A stretch of DNA of 64,000 nucleotides from DLKC01 sp002478885 (GCA_046329585.1 JAXLUI010000003.1:439608-503607); one strand, 5' to 3'. Positions 23,803-33,903 are shown, counted from the stretch's first letter. The notes: generated by a model from the sequence alone, not told the origin. Numbers and translations are program-made.

Positions 23803-26760
23803 TTATTGTTCGATCACCAGTTTCGCCATTTGAACAAGCGAGCCTGTTTGAATCTTGACAAAATAAACACCGTTTGCGAGATGGTTGATATCCACCTTGG
23901 CGGTATTGGCTCCTTCATTCACAGGAATTGTCTTCCTGATCACTTCAGAACCCGTTTGATTGATGACAAGAACTTTTGCATTTCCGGCGACCTCAGCATT
24001 AAAGGCGAGGTTCGCAAAATTGCGTGCAGGGTTGGGGTAAACCGAGAATTTATTACCAATGCCGGTTGTTATTTCTTCTGCAATGGCAATCTTGGATGCT
24101 GTGCCGGTTTGCACCCTTAGCGTGTAACAAACAGATGCATTGAAAGTAGAAGTATTTCTTGGAAATACCCTTGCATAATAAGTGCCGGCGGCTATTGTTC
24201 CGCTAATGGTTTCGTTGTTTGTACCTGCATTGGAGGAAGTCTGCAACACCGTTCCTGCACTGTTAAGCAAAGAAAGCTGGTAATTGGCAGGAAGCGTACT
24301 CAGGGTGATAGTAAGGGTGCCGCCGTTGGTGATCACAAACTTATAATAGTCGTTATCAGAACCAACATTGATCAGGCCTTTCACATCAGTATTCAACGGT
24401 ATGGTTGCAGCGCCCGCCGTAGTGCCGTTGGTGCTAACATCATAAATGCCCGGGCAAACAACAGTTGCTGCACTTGTGGTAAACTGTGCCTGCACATAAT
24501 TACCTGCTCCTGCGGCACAATTGATCCTTACTCTCCAGTCGTAAGTAGTACCGGCTGTAAGACCTGACAGGTTAACAGCAGTTGCTGTTGTAGCGGTAGC
24601 TGCATTGATCCAGGTAGAGGAAGCTGTTGTTTTATAATCTACATCGTAGCTAAGTGCGCTCGCATCAGCCGTCCAGCCAAGTGTGGCGGTTGTTTGCGTG
24701 ATTGCCGATGAAGCGAGCCCTGCAGCATCTGCGCACAAAGGCGGCGCGCCGATGGTAAAGTTAGTATTGGAGATATCAAAGAAGATATTGCCAACAGCTT
24801 CTACTTTAATACGGTTGGTAGTGCCCTGTGTGGCAGGAACGTTTACCACTTCTGAGCCATCATTCGCAGTCGCTGATGCCAGCACTACAGGGAACGTATT
24901 GCCACCATCTGTGGACAAAAGGATGTTAACAGCGGCGCAATTTACGGTACCCGCATTGGTGCCGTTAACACTCCAGGTAACAGTGGCAGTGCTGCCTGCA
25001 TTCCAGGTAATATTGCTGTTTGGTGCAGTAACCTGGAACGGACCTGCCGTATTGGTCACTGTAACAACTACATCGCCAAAAGCGGTCTGACCAACAGATA
25101 CAGGCGCCGTGGCACTGAATACATGGTTGTCTCTTACCGTTAACCGGAAGTTCAATGTTCTGGAAACTGAACTAAGCGCTTCGATGTTTGTCCCTGCATC
25201 GCCGCCTGTCAATACCGGTGTAACATTCAAACCTGCAAGTATGGTTGACAATTTTGGAAACAATCTTGTTCCTGATGCAGTCGGGCTGAATGACAACCAG
25301 TTTGGCCCGGTAGCCTTTGTTGGAGAAGCAATGCTGTTTGCACCTGAAGTGGTGGAGTTATCGTTTTGCTCCCAGCAATAAGTAAGGGCATCGCCATTGG
25401 CGTCACTGGCTGAACCGGTTAATGCAAACGGAGTGCTTATTGGAATAGTATAATTGCTGAGCGCGGCAATAACCGGCGCTACGTTATTGGCAGTGATGCT
25501 GGTGGTAACCGGGCAGGTTTTGCCAGCCAGGTTGGATTGGATCTGCGAAATGGACGTTTCGTGGTAGATATCAATAGAATGCGGAGCTACGTCCTGCGCA
25601 GTAATGCCGGCATAACCCATGATAGTAATACCTGAACCGATTTCCTTATTTTGTCCTGTACCTTCCAGCGACATCGAAAAGGTATGGTTGGCCCCCAGCT
25701 GGTGGCCTACTTCGTGCACCACGTAATCGATGTCAAAATTGTCTCCCATAGGTATACCATCTGCCGGTGAGGTGATACCGCTTCCTTTGGAACCGTTCAC
25801 ACAAACACAACCGATACAACCTGCATTACCGCCGCCGCCGGTTGCACCGAACATGTGGCCGATATCATAATTGGCTTCACCTATTACTGAAGTCAGTGTT
25901 GATTGCAGTTGGGCATTCCATTGACTTAAAGTAGTGGAATAGGGATCTGTTGCCGGGTTATAATAGATAACCGCTGTTGTATTGGCAATAAGGTTCAGGT
26001 GTAACGCCAGGTCTTTTTCATAACAGCCGTTACAACGGGTAAGCGTAGCATTAAACGCGGCGAGCACTTTGGCAACATCGGCTGCACTTGTAGCACCGAA
26101 GAAGTTGGCATATTCGCCATTGCAGGATTGTGCAAGACGCATGGTCTTAAGCGTACCTGCAGAACCGCCGGTGGCTAATGGAGTGTTGGCAACCTGTGCG
26201 CTGATATCAGTAGCCATTTTTTGTTCTTCTGTTGAACAGGTCCAGGGGAGCTTTCCTTTTTCCCTGTGCGAACTGTAAACGGAATAAACAGCATGATCTT
26301 TTGAATAAGGCTCAATGAATTCATTGTCTTTTTCGGTTCTGAAGACCATCGACTGTATGCCTTCAGGTGAAATACTCAACTTTAAAGTAGCATACTTGTC
26401 TGTAATACCCTTTCCTGAATACGCCCTGATCTCAGGAAACTGTGCCTGCAGTGCGGGTTCAAAATTGGATGATTCAACCACTTCGAATTGTTCAAGTTTA
26501 CCATCAGCATTGGGTAGGGAAATTACCGCAGAACTTTTGGTGGCAGTTTTACCAACAATCGCGAAAAGGTCCTGCCTTAACCGGTCGGCATTTAAATTAA
26601 ATAGTTTGAATTCTTTCGGATAGCTAAGCCTTGCAACGGCTTTGTCTGGCAGAATACTGCTGCGGTTTTCACTGTTTGCTGACCAGAATTTGTCGGTCTG
26701 GGAAAACAATAGCGTACTCGTAAGAACGCATGTCGCTGTGAGTAATAGAATTTTTCTCAT
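23803..26760 (-). CDS. T9SS-secreted reprolysin-like metalloprotease
   Basis: 985 residues. Signal peptide 1-20 and a propeptide to about 190. The metzincin-type domain (about 205-420) has the zinc motif HEVGHQLGANHTF, with two His and Glu plus a third His, preceded by a Cys-rich GCIGCVCVNG loop. Then repeated beta domains, a fibronectin-III-like domain (AGLASSAITQTTATLGW, about 700-790), a PPC-like domain (about 800-890) and a C-terminal type A sorting domain (YPNPARNFANLAF.. LANGVYFVKI..KLVIEQ). The last domain directs export and anchoring by type IX secretion. Probably extracellular protein degradation. Monocistronic, ending at a terminator. Confidence 0.92.
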   Translation of the reverse strand: MRKILLLTATCVLTSTLLFSQTDKFWSANSENRSSILPDKAVARLSYPKEFKLFNLNADRLRQDLFAIVGKTATKSSAVISLPNADGKLEQFEVVESSNFEPALQAQFPEIRAYSGKGITDKYATLKLSISPEGIQSMVFRTEKDNEFIEPYSKDHAVYSVYSSHREKGKLPWTCSTEEQKMATDISAQVANTPLATGGSAGTLKTMRLAQSCNGEYANFFGATSAADVAKVLAAFNATLTRCNGCYEKDLALHLNLIANTTAVIYYNPATDPYSTTLSQWNAQLQSTLTSVIGEANYDIGHMFGATGGGGNAGCIGCVCVNGSKGSGITSPADGIPMGDNFDIDYVVHEVGHQLGANHTFSMSLEGTGQNKEIGSGITIMGYAGITAQDVAPHSIDIYHETSISQIQSNLAGKTCPVTTSITANNVAPVIAALSNYTIPISTPFALTGSASDANGDALTYCWEQNDNSTTSGANSIASPTKATGPNWLSFSPTASGTRLFPKLSTILAGLNVTPVLTGGDAGTNIEALSSVSRTLNFRLTVRDNHVFSATAPVSVGQTAFGDVVVTVTNTAGPFQVTAPNSNITWNAGSTATVTWSVNGTNAGTVNCAAVNILLSTDGGNTFPVVLASATANDGSEVVNVPATQGTTNRIKVEAVGNIFFDISNTNFTIGAPPLCADAAGLASSAITQTTATLGWTADASALSYDVDYKTTASSTWINAATATTATAVNLSGLTAGTTYDWRVRINCAAGAGNYVQAQFTTSAATVVCPGIYDVSTNGTTAGAATIPLNTDVKGLINVGSDNDYYKFVITNGGTLTITLSTLPANYQLSLLNSAGTVLQTSSNAGTNNETISGTIAAGTYYARVFPRNTSTFNASVCYTLRVQTGTASKIAIAEEITTGIGNKFSVYPNPARNFANLAFNAEVAGNAKVLVINQTGSEVIRKTIPVNEGANTAKVDINHLANGVYFVKIQTGSLVQMAKLVIEQ

Positions 26761-27304
26761 GTTTAAAATTTAGATTTGATAGCAGGATAGGCATAAGCCT
26801 TTAAAAGGTTATTGGAACATTCGGACGAATCCGGTTAATGATCGTTGTTAAAACAGGTTAGTTCAGGTCAGAATAACTTTTGGAGGGGGGGGTTAGTGTT
26901 CGGGGCCCTGAATTCCTTGTGTTTGCAAAAGCCACTGCTTCAATAAATAAAAAAGTAAAGTTCATTTTTCATCGCTACTATGGTTTGGTTATCTGCACGT
27001 TTTTGGATAAAGGATTTTATGGATTTTAATCAAAAGCACAACAATGTAGATGTTATTTTTTTACCCGCACCAATAAAGAGTTTAAGTAACAGGGATTTAA
27101 TGAAGTTTTAAGAAGGGAATACAGCCCGTTATTGACCTCTATATATTTATTAATTATAGCCGTGAATAGCGCTTTTCACGCGCATCACTTTTTTGAAACA
27201 CCGCTGCATTGCCCGGCTGCCCGCTTTTGAAAACATGAAGCCACTCGTAAAATTACAATGCCTGTTGTTGCGAAAGAACCTTAAATTACCATAAAACACA
27301 GCCT
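26761..27304. other. AT-rich intergenic region between divergent genes
   Basis: 544 bases with no gene. It has an 8-G run at 26885-26892, about 125 bases upstream of the metalloprotease start, and several T-rich tracts. No repeat A/B copy. Confidence 0.55.
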
Positions 27305-27784
27305 ATGGGTTCCGCTGCATTCAACGTCATTATTATGCATGGTCATTCAGACGAATGGAAAAAGATTGACAAAATGCTGGGCGACCTTGGCTTTACTGCC
27401 CGGGTGCTGATACGGGAATACACCGCCAATACAATCTTTGAACACCTGCGTGACATTGTGTGGGATGAAATTCACGCCGCCATAATATTGCTGTCCTGCG
27501 ATGACCTTACAACAGGGCAAAAATACCGGGCACGGCAAAATGTGGTGTTTGAACTTGGGTACTGCTTCGGTGCATTTGATAGCCTCGACGACCGTGGTAT
27601 ATATACCGCGAACGACGCCCTCGTGATTGTTGCCGAGAATGGGGTGGAACTCTTTTCCGACATTGACGGGCTCAAACGGATTGATTATGAAAAAGGCAGG
27701 CTTGGTCGCAGAAAAAAAGAAATACAGGAGGCCATTACCCACTCCTATAAAAAAGCCAGCCAATATTACCGGGAATTAAGATGA
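27305..27784 (+). CDS. Solitary TIR-like (CAP12/Pycsar-effector-type) domain protein
   Basis: 159 residues and essentially one domain. NVIIMHGHSDEWKKIDKML at 7-25, VLIREYTANTIFEHL near 34-48, AAIILLSCDDL near 58-68, RARQNVVFELGYCFGAF at 75-91 and LVIVAENG. The pattern HGHxxEW...IE/HL..A.IILLSxDD....RxNVVFELGYxxG is that of TIR-like nucleotide-binding domains (PF10137), found in CBASS, Pycsar and Argonaute-linked defence effectors. There the Glu of FELG (Glu83 here) is the candidate NADase residue. Here there is no fused sensor domain and no cyclase, SAVED or Argonaute neighbour. The role is therefore open. Confidence 0.82.
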   Translation: MGSAAFNVIIMHGHSDEWKKIDKMLGDLGFTARVLIREYTANTIFEHLRDIVWDEIHAAIILLSCDDLTTGQKYRARQNVVFELGYCFGAFDSLDDRGIYTANDALVIVAENGVELFSDIDGLKRIDYEKGRLGRRKKEIQEAITHSYKKASQYYRELR

Positions 27785-27807
27785 AACGCGGAAGATGCAC
27801 TGCAGCA

Positions 27808-27856
27808 AAAGTGAGTGACACAACGATGCCCCATAGCAGCACTGGTGCCGGCTAAC
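27808..27856 (+). repeat. Dispersed repeat A, copy 5 (GTGACAC variant)
   Basis: GTGAGTGACACAAC (27811-27824) replaces GTGTGCGACGCAAC; then GATGCCCC and TGCCGGCTAAC tail. Lies between the TIR-like gene and the next serine hydrolase. Confidence 0.85.
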
Positions 27857-27908
27857 TAATAATGTTTACAACAAAGTCGCTCGTCATTACAATCTCTATC
27901 ATATATAA

Positions 27909-29603
27909 ATGGTTACACAAATGATGAATAATAAAACAATAGCCCTTTTGCTGATGCTGGCAACCGCTTCGTCAAACCTGTTTTCTCAAACGTTGCCCGA
28001 GGCTGTTACCAAAAAGATCGATAGCATTTTCTCGAAATGGAATAAGGACAACAGCCCTGGCTGTACCGTTGGCATCGTAAGAAACGACTCATTGATTTTT
28101 GCAAAAGGCTACGGCATGGCCAACCTGGAATATGCTATTCAAAACAAACCCGAAACGCCTTATCATATGGCTTCGGTTTCCAAACAGTTTACAGCGTTTT
28201 CTATTGTGCTTTTGGCAAAACAAGGCAAGCTGAACATTAATGACGATGTGCGTAAATGGCTTCCCTGGTTTCCGGATCTGAAAGAAAAAATAACCATCCG
28301 TAACCTGCTCAACCATACGAGTGGCATAAGAGACCAATGGCAACTGCTGGCAATAGCCGGTACAAGGCTCGACGATGTTATTACACAGGATCAGGTCATT
28401 AAAATACTCAGCAAACAACAAGCCCTGAATTTTAAACCCGGCGATAAATACAGCTATTCAAACAGCGGCTTTACCATGCTGGCAGAAATTGTAAAAGCTG
28501 CAAGTGGACAAACCCTGCGGCAGTTTACAGACTCCGCGATCTTTAAACCATTGGGCATGACAAGCACCCATTTTCACGACGATTACACCGAAATGGAGCC
28601 CAACCGGTCTTATAGTTACGAGCGCATCGACAGTACTCATTTTTCAAATGCTGTTCTCAGTTATGCTGTTGCAGGCGCAACAAGCCTTTTTACCAACATC
28701 AACGACATGAGTAAATGGGTCATGAATTTTTACGAGCACAAATTGGGAGATCAAAAAGACATCGACCAACTCACGCAAAATGGCAAATTGAACAACGGTA
28801 AAGAAATAAGTTATGCCCTCGGCATTGTAAACGATAAATGGAACGGATGGCGGCAATACTCCCATAGTGGCGGGGACGCGGGTTACAGAACGTACGTCTC
28901 CGTTTTCCCAGATCTGAAAATGGGTTTTATCGTGTTTAGTAATCTCGGTGACTTCAACCCGGCCGATGGCGTTTATGAAATGGCTGGCCTTTTTATAAAA
29001 GATACTGCAGCAAAAGCAGTGTCGTCAAAAGCACCTGCGAGAGACAGTGTTGCCGCCTTGCTGAAAGATACCGCCTACCTGAAACCTTTTGCCGGCGACT
29101 ATATCGGTGACGATGGCCTGCCTTTTAACTTTGATCTCAAAAACAACAGGCTTTACTACCGCATATATGCTGAAAACAACTTTCTGATAAAAGAATCTAA
29201 AGACACCTTCTCTATTCCGCAGGCACCGGAAATTAAATTTATTTTCTCGCTGAAAGGAAATGATACAACAGTTGACATACTCACGGCCGACCAGGCTTAC
29301 CATCTTCGCAAGTATATCAGTGACACCTCAAAACCCGATGAAGTCTTGAAGAAGTATACCGGTACTTATTATTCCCCCGAACTGGATTGCAGGTATGGCA
29401 TCATTTTAAAAGACCACCAGTTGGTATTGACCAACGCAAAATACAACGATACAAAACTTACCCTGGTAGGCACCGACCACCTGGCAGATGATTACTGGTG
29501 GATCAATCATCTCATGATGCTCAGGGACAGCAGGAATAACATTACGGGCTTTGAAGTCAACTCAGGGAGAATCATGCACGTAAGATTTAATAAAATCGAA
29601 TAA
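27909..29603 (+). CDS. Secreted serine hydrolase, beta-lactamase family, with C-terminal extension
   Basis: 564 residues from the first ATG; ATGs at 27921 and 27924 give a shorter signal peptide (MNNKTIALLLMLATASS..) and are equally likely. Motifs: SVSK (SxxK) at about 92-95, YSYSNSGF supplying Y-S-N near 180, and HSGGDAGYRT near 318 in the KTG position. Residues 1-370 are the AmpC-like hydrolase. Residues 390-564 form a beta-rich C-terminal domain (PFAGDYIGDDGLPFNFDL..) common in Bacteroidetes members. It acts in the periplasm or at the surface; the substrate is unknown. Preceded by repeat A, followed by an inverted copy. Confidence 0.87.
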   Translation: MVTQMMNNKTIALLLMLATASSNLFSQTLPEAVTKKIDSIFSKWNKDNSPGCTVGIVRNDSLIFAKGYGMANLEYAIQNKPETPYHMASVSKQFTAFSIVLLAKQGKLNINDDVRKWLPWFPDLKEKITIRNLLNHTSGIRDQWQLLAIAGTRLDDVITQDQVIKILSKQQALNFKPGDKYSYSNSGFTMLAEIVKAASGQTLRQFTDSAIFKPLGMTSTHFHDDYTEMEPNRSYSYERIDSTHFSNAVLSYAVAGATSLFTNINDMSKWVMNFYEHKLGDQKDIDQLTQNGKLNNGKEISYALGIVNDKWNGWRQYSHSGGDAGYRTYVSVFPDLKMGFIVFSNLGDFNPADGVYEMAGLFIKDTAAKAVSSKAPARDSVAALLKDTAYLKPFAGDYIGDDGLPFNFDLKNNRLYYRIYAENNFLIKESKDTFSIPQAPEIKFIFSLKGNDTTVDILTADQAYHLRKYISDTSKPDEVLKKYTGTYYSPELDCRYGIILKDHQLVLTNAKYNDTKLTLVGTDHLADDYWWINHLMMLRDSRNNITGFEVNSGRIMHVRFNKIE

Positions 29604-29621
29604 TGCGCCTGAGTTCTTTGT

Positions 29622-29668
29622 TCCCGGCCACAGCGCTGCATGCAGCTTTACTTGCGTCGCACGCTTCA
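29622..29668 (-). repeat. Dispersed repeat A, copy 6
   Basis: CTTGCGTCGCACGCTTC (29651-29667) is the reverse complement of the A head with one change (GCAAG for GCAAC). CCCGGCC at 29623-29629 is the tail. Confidence 0.8.
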
Positions 29669-29869
29669 GCGTCCATAGCTTTATTCAACAACATTTTTAA
29701 CAAAGACTGTATGGGCTGATGCACCAACCAGCCATTAAACACAACAAAAACAACCTTGGGAAATTTGTTCTCCGGCATTCATTCTTAATTGTTCACTGTT
29801 CTTTGTTCATTAACTTGCAGCGGCTTATTCCATCATATTATAGAGCCCTCAACAGTAAAAAAACAACCA

Positions 29870-30157
29870 ATGAAGTTTACTGCATCACGACTGTCCGAAG
29901 GCAATAAAGTATTTCCGGCAGAGATTACGCTGGAAGAAACCGGGCTTGAAGTGAAGATACCGGGACTGTTTAGCGGCGATACAAAATTTATCAGCTACGA
30001 CAGTATCTCTGCCGTAGAGGTCAACACACCCATGATTGGCTATTCAACACTTACTTTTTTCCATAGCGGCAATAAAGTAACAGCACACGGTTTTACCAGG
30101 GCCGACACAGAACTGATAAGGGAAGAGATAGAAAAAAGAAGAGTAGCCAGGAAATAA
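29870..30157 (+). CDS. Small bacterial-PH-like protein
   Basis: 95 residues from the ATG at 29870 (MKFTASRLSEGNK); the frame extends to 29789, but that part reads into non-coding sequence. Two-strand units follow: KVFPAEITLEETGLEVKIPG, DTKFISYDSISAVEVNTPM, STLTFFHSGNKVTAHGFTRAD, then a helix TELIREEIEKRR. The pattern of a PH-like single domain with an I-s-Y-d-S-I-S-a-V segment is typical of short Bacteroidetes proteins of unknown function. No signal peptide. It precedes the ABC exporter pair by about 240 bases; no functional tie is evident. Confidence 0.65.
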   Translation: MKFTASRLSEGNKVFPAEITLEETGLEVKIPGLFSGDTKFISYDSISAVEVNTPMIGYSTLTFFHSGNKVTAHGFTRADTELIREEIEKRRVARK

Positions 30158-30393
30158 ATCTGGTGCCTTTACTTTGTGTTGAAATAAACAAGCAAAGGAC
30201 AAACATTATAAGGTAACCGCGGCGCCGCCAATTACCCTGCCGGCTTTCAGAAGCAGCCCGCATTTCAACAAACAGGTTTTATTTACCAACTCAACCTTTC
30301 AATTTTATTTTAGGCATCGGTCAACATAAAGTTGCGGTCGCTGCTTATCTTGCTTTTGTTTAATTTTTCAGTACTCATCTCAACGCCGGCAAA

Positions 30394-32148
30394 ATGACAA
30401 AAAAGACAAAGCCTACCAACAATAATATCAAAAAAGGACCGGGAGTTTTCAGTCTGCTAAAACCATACCGCGGAATGGTTTTGCTCTTACTGCTGTTTGC
30501 CTTACTAAGCAACGGCATCAACCTGGCATTACCGAAAATCGTTGGCAACGGCATTGATGCATGGCCAAAGAATTATGTACTGGTACAGGTACTCACCGAA
30601 TTTCTTTCTGCCGCAGTTATCATTTTTATTTTTACGTACCTGCAGGGCATTTTGCAAGTGCGCACTTCGGAAAAAGTGGCACGGGACCTTCGCACACAAC
30701 TGGCATACAAGATATCCGTTCAAAGCCATGCGTGGGTGGAAGTATCAAATCCTTCAAAACTGCTGACCAATCTAACTGCCGATGTAGATTCAATAAAAAT
30801 GTTTGTGTCGCAGGCCATCGTGTCTATAGCGTCTTCCGTTATCATTATTATCGGTGCCTGCATTATGCTGTTCTCCATCAACTGGAAACTGGCACTTGTA
30901 ATTGTGGCCATCATACCCATCATCGGGGGGGCTTTCTTTTTTGTGCTAAAAAAGGTGAGGGTAATATTCCTGCAGAGCAGGCAGGTGATCGACAGGCTGA
31001 ATAAGGTCATCAACGAGAGCATTCTCGGTGCGGCAATCATCAGGGTCATCAACTCCCAGCAACCTGAATATGAAAAATTCCTCGAGGCCAACACAAAAGC
31101 AAAAAGCCTTGGCCTAAGCATTCTGCGCCTTTTTGCGGGCCTGATACCCGTTATCATTTTTACCTCAAATATGGCAGGACTCTCCATCCTGGTCATCGGG
31201 GGAAAATTTGTAATAAACGGCAGCATGTCCCTGGGCGATTTTGCAGCCTTCAGCAGCTATCTTTCCCTGCTCATTTTTCCTATACTCGTTATAGGTTTCA
31301 TGAGCAACATCATTGCCCAGGCCAGTGCCAGTTACCAGCGCATAAAAGCAGTGCTGGATGTGCCTGACATACCCGATGAAGGCACCCACGCCGAAACGCT
31401 GAAAGGAAATATCGAGCTCAAAGATGTATCGGTAACACACGGACAAAAACCTGTATTGCAGCATATCAGCCTTTCTGTCCCCGGTGGCTCCACGCTGGCC
31501 GTGATTGGCCCCACCGCCGCAGGCAAAACACAATTGCTTTACCTGCTCACAGGCCTGGTAAAACCAACTACGGGCAGCATCCTTTTCGATGATATTGATC
31601 TAAACGCCTACAACAAGGAAAACTTTTATAGCCAGGTAGGCTTTGTATTCCAGGACAGCATCATGTTTAACATGACCATCCGGGAGAACATTGCGTTCAG
31701 CAACAGCGTTACAGATGAATCACTGGCCAGGGCAATTGCAACTGCCGAACTGAAAGACTTTATCGATTCGCTGCCGGGGAAGTTAGACAGCGTCGTTTCC
31801 GAAAGAGGCACCAGCCTTTCCGGAGGCCAAAAACAACGAATGATGCTCGCCCGTGCATTGGCCATCAATCCTAAAATATTGCTGCTCGACGATTTCACCG
31901 CCCGGGTCGATACCAACACCGAAATGAAAATATTGAAAAACCTGCGGGAGAATTATCCCGGTATCACACTCATCTCGGTTACACAGAAAATTGCCACAGC
32001 AGGCAATTTCGACAAGATAATCGTGCTTATGGAAGGTGAAATAGTGGCTACCGGCGTGCACAACGAACTAATGAAACAAAGTCCTGAATACATACAGATA
32101 TTTAACTCACAGCAGAGCACCAGCAATTATGAATTACAACCTGAATGA
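30394..32148 (+). CDS. ABC exporter half-transporter with degenerate ATP site
   Basis: 584 residues: six membrane segments in 1-320 (type IV exporter fold) and a nucleotide-binding domain from about 340. Walker A GPTAAGKT (about 372-379), signature LSGGQKQ (about 475-481), Walker B ILLLDD at 495-500 with Asp500 where the catalytic Glu belongs, and an H-loop with Gln531 (SVTQK) in place of His. So its own ATP site is non-canonical, while its LSGGQ motif is intact. The 3' end overlaps the next gene by 20 bases, so the two are translationally coupled and form a heterodimer. Substrate unknown (drug or lipid exporter type). Confidence 0.9.
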   Translation: MTKKTKPTNNNIKKGPGVFSLLKPYRGMVLLLLLFALLSNGINLALPKIVGNGIDAWPKNYVLVQVLTEFLSAAVIIFIFTYLQGILQVRTSEKVARDLRTQLAYKISVQSHAWVEVSNPSKLLTNLTADVDSIKMFVSQAIVSIASSVIIIIGACIMLFSINWKLALVIVAIIPIIGGAFFFVLKKVRVIFLQSRQVIDRLNKVINESILGAAIIRVINSQQPEYEKFLEANTKAKSLGLSILRLFAGLIPVIIFTSNMAGLSILVIGGKFVINGSMSLGDFAAFSSYLSLLIFPILVIGFMSNIIAQASASYQRIKAVLDVPDIPDEGTHAETLKGNIELKDVSVTHGQKPVLQHISLSVPGGSTLAVIGPTAAGKTQLLYLLTGLVKPTTGSILFDDIDLNAYNKENFYSQVGFVFQDSIMFNMTIRENIAFSNSVTDESLARAIATAELKDFIDSLPGKLDSVVSERGTSLSGGQKQRMMLARALAINPKILLLDDFTARVDTNTEMKILKNLRENYPGITLISVTQKIATAGNFDKIIVLMEGEIVATGVHNELMKQSPEYIQIFNSQQSTSNYELQPE

Positions 32149-33892
32149 AATTGCTGCAACACAGCAGAAAAAGTCAACAATGGGCGGACTGCGAAAGCTG
32201 CTCCTGCTCATCAAAGAGGAAAATAAAAACCTCCTGATGGCACTCGCGGCTATCCTCACCAATGCCGGCCTCAACCTGTTGGGTCCCTTTATCATCGGGT
32301 ATGTCATCGACCACTACGTGGTAAAAAAAGATTACAACGGAGTGCTACTGTGGGCCGGCATTCTGCTCGCTATGTACGTGCTCGCTGCTATTGCAGGTTA
32401 CCTGCAATCAAGATTAATGGGTGGCGTAGGGCAGCGCATGCTGTTTAAACTGCGTAACAGCATTTTTAACAAACTGCAGGAACTGCCCGTGGATTTCTTT
32501 AACCAGAATAAAGCCGGCGACCTTATATCAAGAGTCAATAACGATACCGATAAAATAAACCAGTTTTTTTCACAGTCGTTAATGCAGTTCATAGCCACCC
32601 TTGTTACCATGACTGGGGCGGGCATCTTCCTGCTCAGCATCAACCTGGAGTTAGGGCTTGCCACGTTGGTACCGGCCGTGTTCATTTTTCTTTTTACCAA
32701 ATTCGCTTCGCCATGGATCAAAAAAAGAAATGCCAGCAGTATGCAGCGTACCGGTGCGCTCAGTGCCGAGATCCAGGAGAGCCTGCACAACTTCAAAGTG
32801 ATAATCGCCTTTAACCGCCGCGACTATTTCCGCAACCGCTTCAATGAAGCCAACACCAGCAACTATGCCAGCGCCATCGCCGCCGGCATTGCCAATAACG
32901 TCTTTATCCCGGTGTATGGCTTCTTTGCAGGCACCGCGCAACTTATCGTACTAACCTTTGGCATCTACCTGATTTCCACCGGTCGTTTTTCCATTGGTTT
33001 GCTCGTCAGCTATCTTGCCTACGCAACAAATTTTTATAACCCACTGCGCCAGCTCGCGGCTTTATGGACAGGCTTCCAGGTTGCCATGGCGGGTTGGGAC
33101 CGGATCTCTTATATGCTTAACCTCTCCACCAATTTGCCCGTGATCGCCGGCACCGGAAAAGAAGACAGTAACGACGCGATCATGGAATTTCGCAATGTTT
33201 CTTTTGGATATACAGAAGGCAAGGAAATCCTGCACCATATCAGCTTCTCGCTGCAGCGCGGCAAAACCTATGCACTGGTGGGGCCAACAGGTGGCGGTAA
33301 AACAACCACAGCTTCACTGATAGCAAGATTATACGACCCGGTAAAAGGTGAGGTCTTGCTCGACGGCCGGGACATTCGCAGTTATGAGCCGGCAGAACGT
33401 AGCAATAAAATCGGATTTATTTTGCAGGAACCATTCCTGTTCACCGGCACGGTAAGGGAAAATATTTTTTACAGCAACGAGGCTTATAAAAATTTCAGCA
33501 ACGAAGCACTCGAACAAACAATACAGGCTGCCGGGTTGCAAACCCTGCTGGGCATTTTTGAAAAAGGGCTCGACACAGAAATAACCTCCGGAGCTGAAAG
33601 TATCAGCCTTGGCCAGAAACAGCTGATCGCCTTTATGCGTGCCGTATTGCGCAATCCAGATTTACTTATTTTAGATGAAGCAACAGCCAACATCGACACA
33701 ATAACCGAACAGATTTTGCAGGATATTCTAAACAAGCTGCCGGCAACTACAACCCGCGTTATTATCGCACACCGCTTAAACACCATTCAAAACGCCGACG
33801 AGATATTTTTTGTGAATGCAGGTGAAATAATCAGGGCGGGATCCTTTGATCATGCGGTGGATATGTTGCTGCACGGTGAAAGGGAAAGCTAA
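32129..33892 (+). CDS. ABC exporter half-transporter with canonical Walker motifs
   Basis: 587 residues: six membrane segments in 1-330, NBD from about 350. Walker A GPTGGGKTT (near 385), Walker B LLILDEAT with the catalytic Glu (near 516) and H-loop IIAHRL are canonical, but the signature reads ISLGQKQ instead of LSGGQ. This complements the upstream subunit: this gene supplies the active Walker site facing the partner's LSGGQ, and the altered signature faces the partner's degenerate site. That is the asymmetric design of TM287/288- or LmrCD-type exporters. Overlaps the upstream gene by 20 bases. Confidence 0.9.
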   Translation: MNYNLNEIAATQQKKSTMGGLRKLLLLIKEENKNLLMALAAILTNAGLNLLGPFIIGYVIDHYVVKKDYNGVLLWAGILLAMYVLAAIAGYLQSRLMGGVGQRMLFKLRNSIFNKLQELPVDFFNQNKAGDLISRVNNDTDKINQFFSQSLMQFIATLVTMTGAGIFLLSINLELGLATLVPAVFIFLFTKFASPWIKKRNASSMQRTGALSAEIQESLHNFKVIIAFNRRDYFRNRFNEANTSNYASAIAAGIANNVFIPVYGFFAGTAQLIVLTFGIYLISTGRFSIGLLVSYLAYATNFYNPLRQLAALWTGFQVAMAGWDRISYMLNLSTNLPVIAGTGKEDSNDAIMEFRNVSFGYTEGKEILHHISFSLQRGKTYALVGPTGGGKTTTASLIARLYDPVKGEVLLDGRDIRSYEPAERSNKIGFILQEPFLFTGTVRENIFYSNEAYKNFSNEALEQTIQAAGLQTLLGIFEKGLDTEITSGAESISLGQKQLIAFMRAVLRNPDLLILDEATANIDTITEQILQDILNKLPATTTRVIIAHRLNTIQNADEIFFVNAGEIIRAGSFDHAVDMLLHGERES

Positions 33893-33903
33893 AAAAAATT
33901 TGT

